The position numbers and the translations under genes were made by a program. A stretch of 7,413 bases of DNA from Clostridium sp. UBA6758 (GTDB taxonomy: Bacteria; Bacillota; Clostridia; Clostridiales; Clostridiaceae): the NCBI GenBank assembly GCA_002453475.1, contig DKGY01000091.1, forward strand, positions 1-7,413, read 5' to 3'. Of the stretch, positions 5,320 to 7,413 are shown piece by piece; position 1 is the first letter of the stretch; the number at the start of each line of letters is the position of its first letter. Below the pieces are notes generated by a model. That model made no database searches. It saw nothing but the letters and a program-made list of their open reading frames with translations, and was not told where the DNA came from.

Positions 5320-5347
5320 AAAAAAGAGATTAGATTACTCTAATCTC
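5320..5347 (-). terminator. Rho-independent terminator of the methyltransferase-like gene
   Basis: GAGATTAGA (5326-5334) and TCTAATCTC (5339-5347) form a perfect 9-bp stem with loop TTAC. On the minus strand the stem is followed by six T bases (5325-5320). It lies about 60 bases after the stop at 5409 and separates that gene from the lipoprotein gene, which has its own promoter. Confidence 0.8.
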
Positions 5348-5408
5348 CATATAATTGACTGATAACATTAACCTTATTCCTCTTCATCACCAAATATCCT
5401 TATACTTC

Positions 5409-6014
5409 TCAAAATAATAGATACCTTGGTGTTTTATTTACATATTCATTATATTCCTTTTTAAATACTTCTTTCATATGCTTTTCTTCTTGAAGTATTT
5501 GTAGATGTATACCAGCTACAACTAATATAGCCACAATTACTGTCATAAGATTTAAATGGGTAATTGCAGTTCCAATAAACATCAAGTCCATTCCAACAAA
5601 GGCTGGATTCCTGCTAAATCTGTAAAGCCCTGAAGTTACAAGTGAGGTTTTTGTTGATTTATCTATACCTGCTCTCCAAGAAGTTTTCATGAAAACCATA
5701 GCCAATATAAAAAGTGAAACTCCTATTAATGTAATAGCCACTCCAAGAATGCTTACTGTAAAACTTTTACCAAGTCCAACAAACCACTTTTCTGTAAATG
5801 ATGGAAATAAGGCACTAAAAGTCCAAATCCCTATCCCTGCAAAAGTCATTGCTTTTAGAAACTTTTCAATAATAAGAATTTCTTTACTTTTTATACCTTT
5901 CCCAAAAACATTGGCTTTAATGTTGTTTTTCTTTGATAATATTATTAATTTTCCTATATATGAAATTCCAAATATACATAGTAATACAAATGAAACGCTC
6001 TCTATTAACCCCAT
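5409..6014 (-). CDS. Isoprenylcysteine carboxyl methyltransferase-like integral membrane protein
   Basis: A 201-residue membrane protein of the ICMT/PEMT-like methyltransferase group, which use S-adenosylmethionine. A GTG at 6026 extends the frame, but AGGTGG (6023-6028) is 8 bases before ATG 6014, so 6014 is chosen. Hydrophobic segments lie at about 5-27, 54-72, 84-109 and 142-171. The family core is SWRAGID (112-118), TSGLYRFSRNPAFVGMDL (128-145; the R-x-x-x-R-x-P pattern ahead of a glycine) and the glutamate pair LQEEKHMKEVFKKEYNEYV (174-192), with a PRYL end. In bacteria these proteins do not act on prenylated proteins and the true acceptor is generally unknown; lipids or metabolites are possible. 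A strong SigA promoter (6090-6118), an ArsR-type operator near +1 (6056-6077) and a terminator (5320-5347) make it a single-gene, probably inducible unit. Confidence 0.85.
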   Translation of the reverse strand: MGLIESVSFVLLCIFGISYIGKLIILSKKNNIKANVFGKGIKSKEILIIEKFLKAMTFAGIGIWTFSALFPSFTEKWFVGLGKSFTVSILGVAITLIGVSLFILAMVFMKTSWRAGIDKSTKTSLVTSGLYRFSRNPAFVGMDLMFIGTAITHLNLMTVIVAILVVAGIHLQILQEEKHMKEVFKKEYNEYVNKTPRYLLF

Positions 6015-6022
6015 AATTATTC

Positions 6023-6028
6023 CCACCT
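6023..6028 (-). promoter_or_regulatory. Ribosome binding site that sets the 6014 start
   Basis: AGGTGG on the minus strand, 8 bases before ATG 6014. The alternative GTG at 6026 overlaps this site and so is unlikely to be used. Confidence 0.7.
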
Positions 6029-6055
6029 TAAAAATTACTTTTTACTACTATTATT

Positions 6056-6077
6056 CATATGAATAGATATTCATATG
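6056..6077. promoter_or_regulatory. Perfect 10-2-10 palindromic operator, ArsR/SmtB-like
   Basis: CATATGAATA (6056-6065) and TATTCATATG (6068-6077) are perfect reverse complements around GA. Palindromes with ATGAATA-NN-TATTCAT geometry resemble the 12-2-12 sites bound by winged-helix repressors of the ArsR/SmtB family. It starts 12 bases downstream of the -10 element and so covers about +6 to +28 of the methyltransferase-like transcript. A further ATATGAA half-site lies next to it towards the promoter (about 6075-6083). No regulator gene is present in the window. Confidence 0.6.
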
Positions 6078-6089
6078 TTCATATATAAT

Positions 6090-6118
6090 ATTATATTCTC
6101 AACTATAATTTGTGTCAA
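6090..6118 (-). promoter_or_regulatory. Perfect-consensus SigA promoter of the methyltransferase-like gene
   Basis: On the minus strand TTGACA (6118-6113) and TATAAT (6095-6090) match the consensus exactly with a 17-base spacer. Transcription should start near 6083. Such a strong promoter next to a palindromic operator implies repression under ordinary conditions. Confidence 0.85.
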
Positions 6119-6224
6119 TAAATTTTAGTAAAAATTTCTTATATAAAGGAAAAACATCCTGTAGAACAATAGGTAAAAACTATACATTACATTGTCAGGG
6201 ATAGAGTTAAAATTGTTATACGTC

Positions 6225-7349
6225 TTATGGCTCATTTTTACTTGTTGCCTTAATTGGAATGAGATGAATAATTCTATCATCACCTATATTAGGATTACCT
6301 CTGCCATCTCTATTACTTGTTGTTAGGTAAATTGATCCATCTTTACCCTGAATAATTTCGCGTAAGCGTCCATACCTATTCTTTAACCATGACTCTACAC
6401 TATTTACTTTCGTTCCTTTTCCATTCAATGAAATAGCAAGTAGTTGTCCTCCACGCAAAGTAGCAACTAGTAATTTTCCTTGCCAAATTCCTTGATCTAC
6501 AAAGGCTATACCAGAAGGTGCCCATGTCTCTTCTTCGCTGTGTATTAATGGCTTTTGCACTATAACTTCCTTAGAGTCTTCATTTCCTTGAACCAGAGGC
6601 CATCCATAATTAGCTCCTGGCTGTATAATATTTATTTCATCATGAGCCGTCTGCCCATGCTCAGATGCATACAAGATATTTCTTGGATTCCACGTTAAGC
6701 CTTGAGGGTTTCTATGGCCTAAGCTATAAATAGGTGAATTGACAATCGGATTATCTTCAGGAATGCTACCATCTAATTCTATTCGTAGTATTTTTCCTGC
6801 TGTACTTGTGATATTTTGAGCCAATGCAGAATTACCTGCATCCCCCGTTGTAATATATAGTTTACGATCTGGACCTATCTTTATTCTTCCTCCATTATGA
6901 ATACGACCACCAGGAATTTTATCTATAAGAACTCTGTCAATAGATGCCTTGTTATTCTTTTCAACCAATCTTACAACACGGTTATAAATTTGATTACCTT
7001 CTTCATATGAATGCATAACATACATATAATGATTTTGGGAATAATTTGGATCTAGTGCAATTCCCATCAAACCACCTTCTCCTTGACTTACAAATGGTGC
7101 ACTAAATATAATCAGTGGTTGTGGAAGAAGTTTACCATCTTCAATGATTCTAATTGCTCCAGACCGCTCTGTAAAATATAGTCTACCTTCATTGCTTATA
7201 TCTATAGCCCAAGGCACATATAAATTTTCAGCAACAACTTCAATTTCATATGGAAATTCCCTTGATATAACTCCCTTTGATTTCACTTTGGATGCATTAC
7301 TACCACGCAATATCATATTAGATAAAACATTGTAAATCTTTCTTTTCAT
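6225..7349 (-). CDS. PQQ-type glucose/sorbosone dehydrogenase-fold protein (six-bladed propeller)
   Basis: A 374-residue protein of the glucose/sorbosone dehydrogenase (GSDH) family. GGAGGA (7357-7362) is 7 bases before ATG 7349; the TTG at 7364 overlaps that site and is rejected. Family blocks are VPWAIDISNEGRLYFTERSG (45-64), GEGGLMGIALDPNY (90-103), IHNGGRIKIGPDRKLYITTGD (150-170, written here as the block holding His151, the counterpart of the catalytic His of soluble glucose dehydrogenase), GHRNPQGLTWNP (211-222), SEHGQTAHDEINI (229-241), NYGWP (247-251) and LTTSNRDGRG (342-351). Members oxidise sugars using PQQ, or bind sugar without proven activity. The usual export signal or lipobox is not evident; residues 1-30 are basic with only a short hydrophobic patch. 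PQQ synthesis is not expected in clostridia, so the cofactor and role are open. No partner gene is adjacent. Confidence 0.87.
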   Translation of the reverse strand: MKRKIYNVLSNMILRGSNASKVKSKGVISREFPYEIEVVAENLYVPWAIDISNEGRLYFTERSGAIRIIEDGKLLPQPLIIFSAPFVSQGEGGLMGIALDPNYSQNHYMYVMHSYEEGNQIYNRVVRLVEKNNKASIDRVLIDKIPGGRIHNGGRIKIGPDRKLYITTGDAGNSALAQNITSTAGKILRIELDGSIPEDNPIVNSPIYSLGHRNPQGLTWNPRNILYASEHGQTAHDEINIIQPGANYGWPLVQGNEDSKEVIVQKPLIHSEEETWAPSGIAFVDQGIWQGKLLVATLRGGQLLAISLNGKGTKVNSVESWLKNRYGRLREIIQGKDGSIYLTTSNRDGRGNPNIGDDRIIHLIPIKATSKNEP

Positions 7350-7356
7350 ACCCCTA

Positions 7357-7362
7357 TCCTCC
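7357..7362 (-). promoter_or_regulatory. Ribosome binding site that sets the 7349 start
   Basis: GGAGGA on the minus strand, 7 bases before ATG 7349. The longer frame's TTG start would overlap it. The window ends about 50 bases further upstream, so the promoter cannot be assigned. Confidence 0.7.
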
Positions 7363-7413
7363 AAAATTAAATAAATGACATCTCAATACACACTTTATTT
7401 ATATTATTATATA

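Noticed and set aside
5360..5415. A different frame past the methyltransferase-like stop reads RSIRIFGDEEE before a TAA
   Set aside because: It looked like a frameshifted C-terminus, but the annotated end (KTPRYLLF) already matches the usual end of the family, so the extension is probably chance.
5689..6066. Plus-strand 125-codon ORF
   Set aside because: It is antisense to the membrane methyltransferase-like gene and crosses its start region; no family resemblance.
7144..7335. Plus-strand 63-codon ORF
   Set aside because: It is a shadow of the sugar-dehydrogenase-like gene on the opposite strand.
1..7413. CRISPR array, tRNA or rRNA genes
   Set aside because: No regularly spaced repeats and no tRNA- or rRNA-like sequence were seen on either strand.

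Overview
The window is very AT-rich, with strong purine-rich ribosome binding sites, near-consensus SigA promoters and Firmicutes-type protein families. It fits a Clostridium chromosome. The two spore-coat-like proteins at the left resemble CsxC-family (DUF3794/SPOCS-type) proteins known from clostridial exosporium, so a C. sporogenes/C. botulinum-like relative is plausible but unproven. Every intact gene lies on the minus strand. The only plus-strand coding traces are decayed remnants.

Left region (1-2100), an accessory and rearranged zone. The 5' end of one CsxC-like gene (1-156, running off the window) and a complete paralogue (895-1686) sit head to tail. Between them is a broken plus-strand transposase fragment (337-798) that carries a frameshift, a nonsense codon and an internal deletion. 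The complete gene is bracketed by two copies of a 67-bp element (799-865 and 1896-1962, one mismatch) that folds into a terminator-like hairpin. Copy 1 starts at the exact base where transposase homology ends. After copy 2 comes an orphan C-terminal coding fragment (to 2096). Bases 1702-1843 and 2097-2203 hold nothing else I can identify.

Middle region (2204-4205). Three consecutive GNAT acetyltransferases (transcribed 4000 to 2204) form a probable operon. The first and third are clear paralogues. The second is more divergent and cysteine-rich. Upstream lie three successive hairpins, the last with a U-tract, then a five-codon mini-ORF. This is either a small RNA with its own terminator or an attenuating leader of the operon.

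4206-4634 has no intact gene, but it does hold a consensus promoter (TTGACA-17-TAAAAT) and an AGGAGG site leading into only ten codons. This looks like the stump of a lost gene or a leader peptide.

Right region (4635-7413). In order: a lipoprotein with two DUF3862-like repeats (own promoter); an isoprenylcysteine-methyltransferase-like membrane protein with a perfect SigA promoter, an ArsR-type 10-2-10 operator near +1 and a strong terminator; and a PQQ-type glucose/sorbosone dehydrogenase-fold protein without an obvious signal peptide. These three look like independent transcription units, and I see no shared pathway.

I found no clearly novel multi-gene system. The best leads are the 67-bp element around the CsxC-like gene, the hairpin leader of the GNAT operon, the operator-promoter with no regulator in view, and the promoter driving a ten-codon stump. 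Four starts were set by ribosome-binding-site spacing: 2764, 6014 and 7349 lie downstream of the longest reading frame, and 5222 is a close alternative to 5225.
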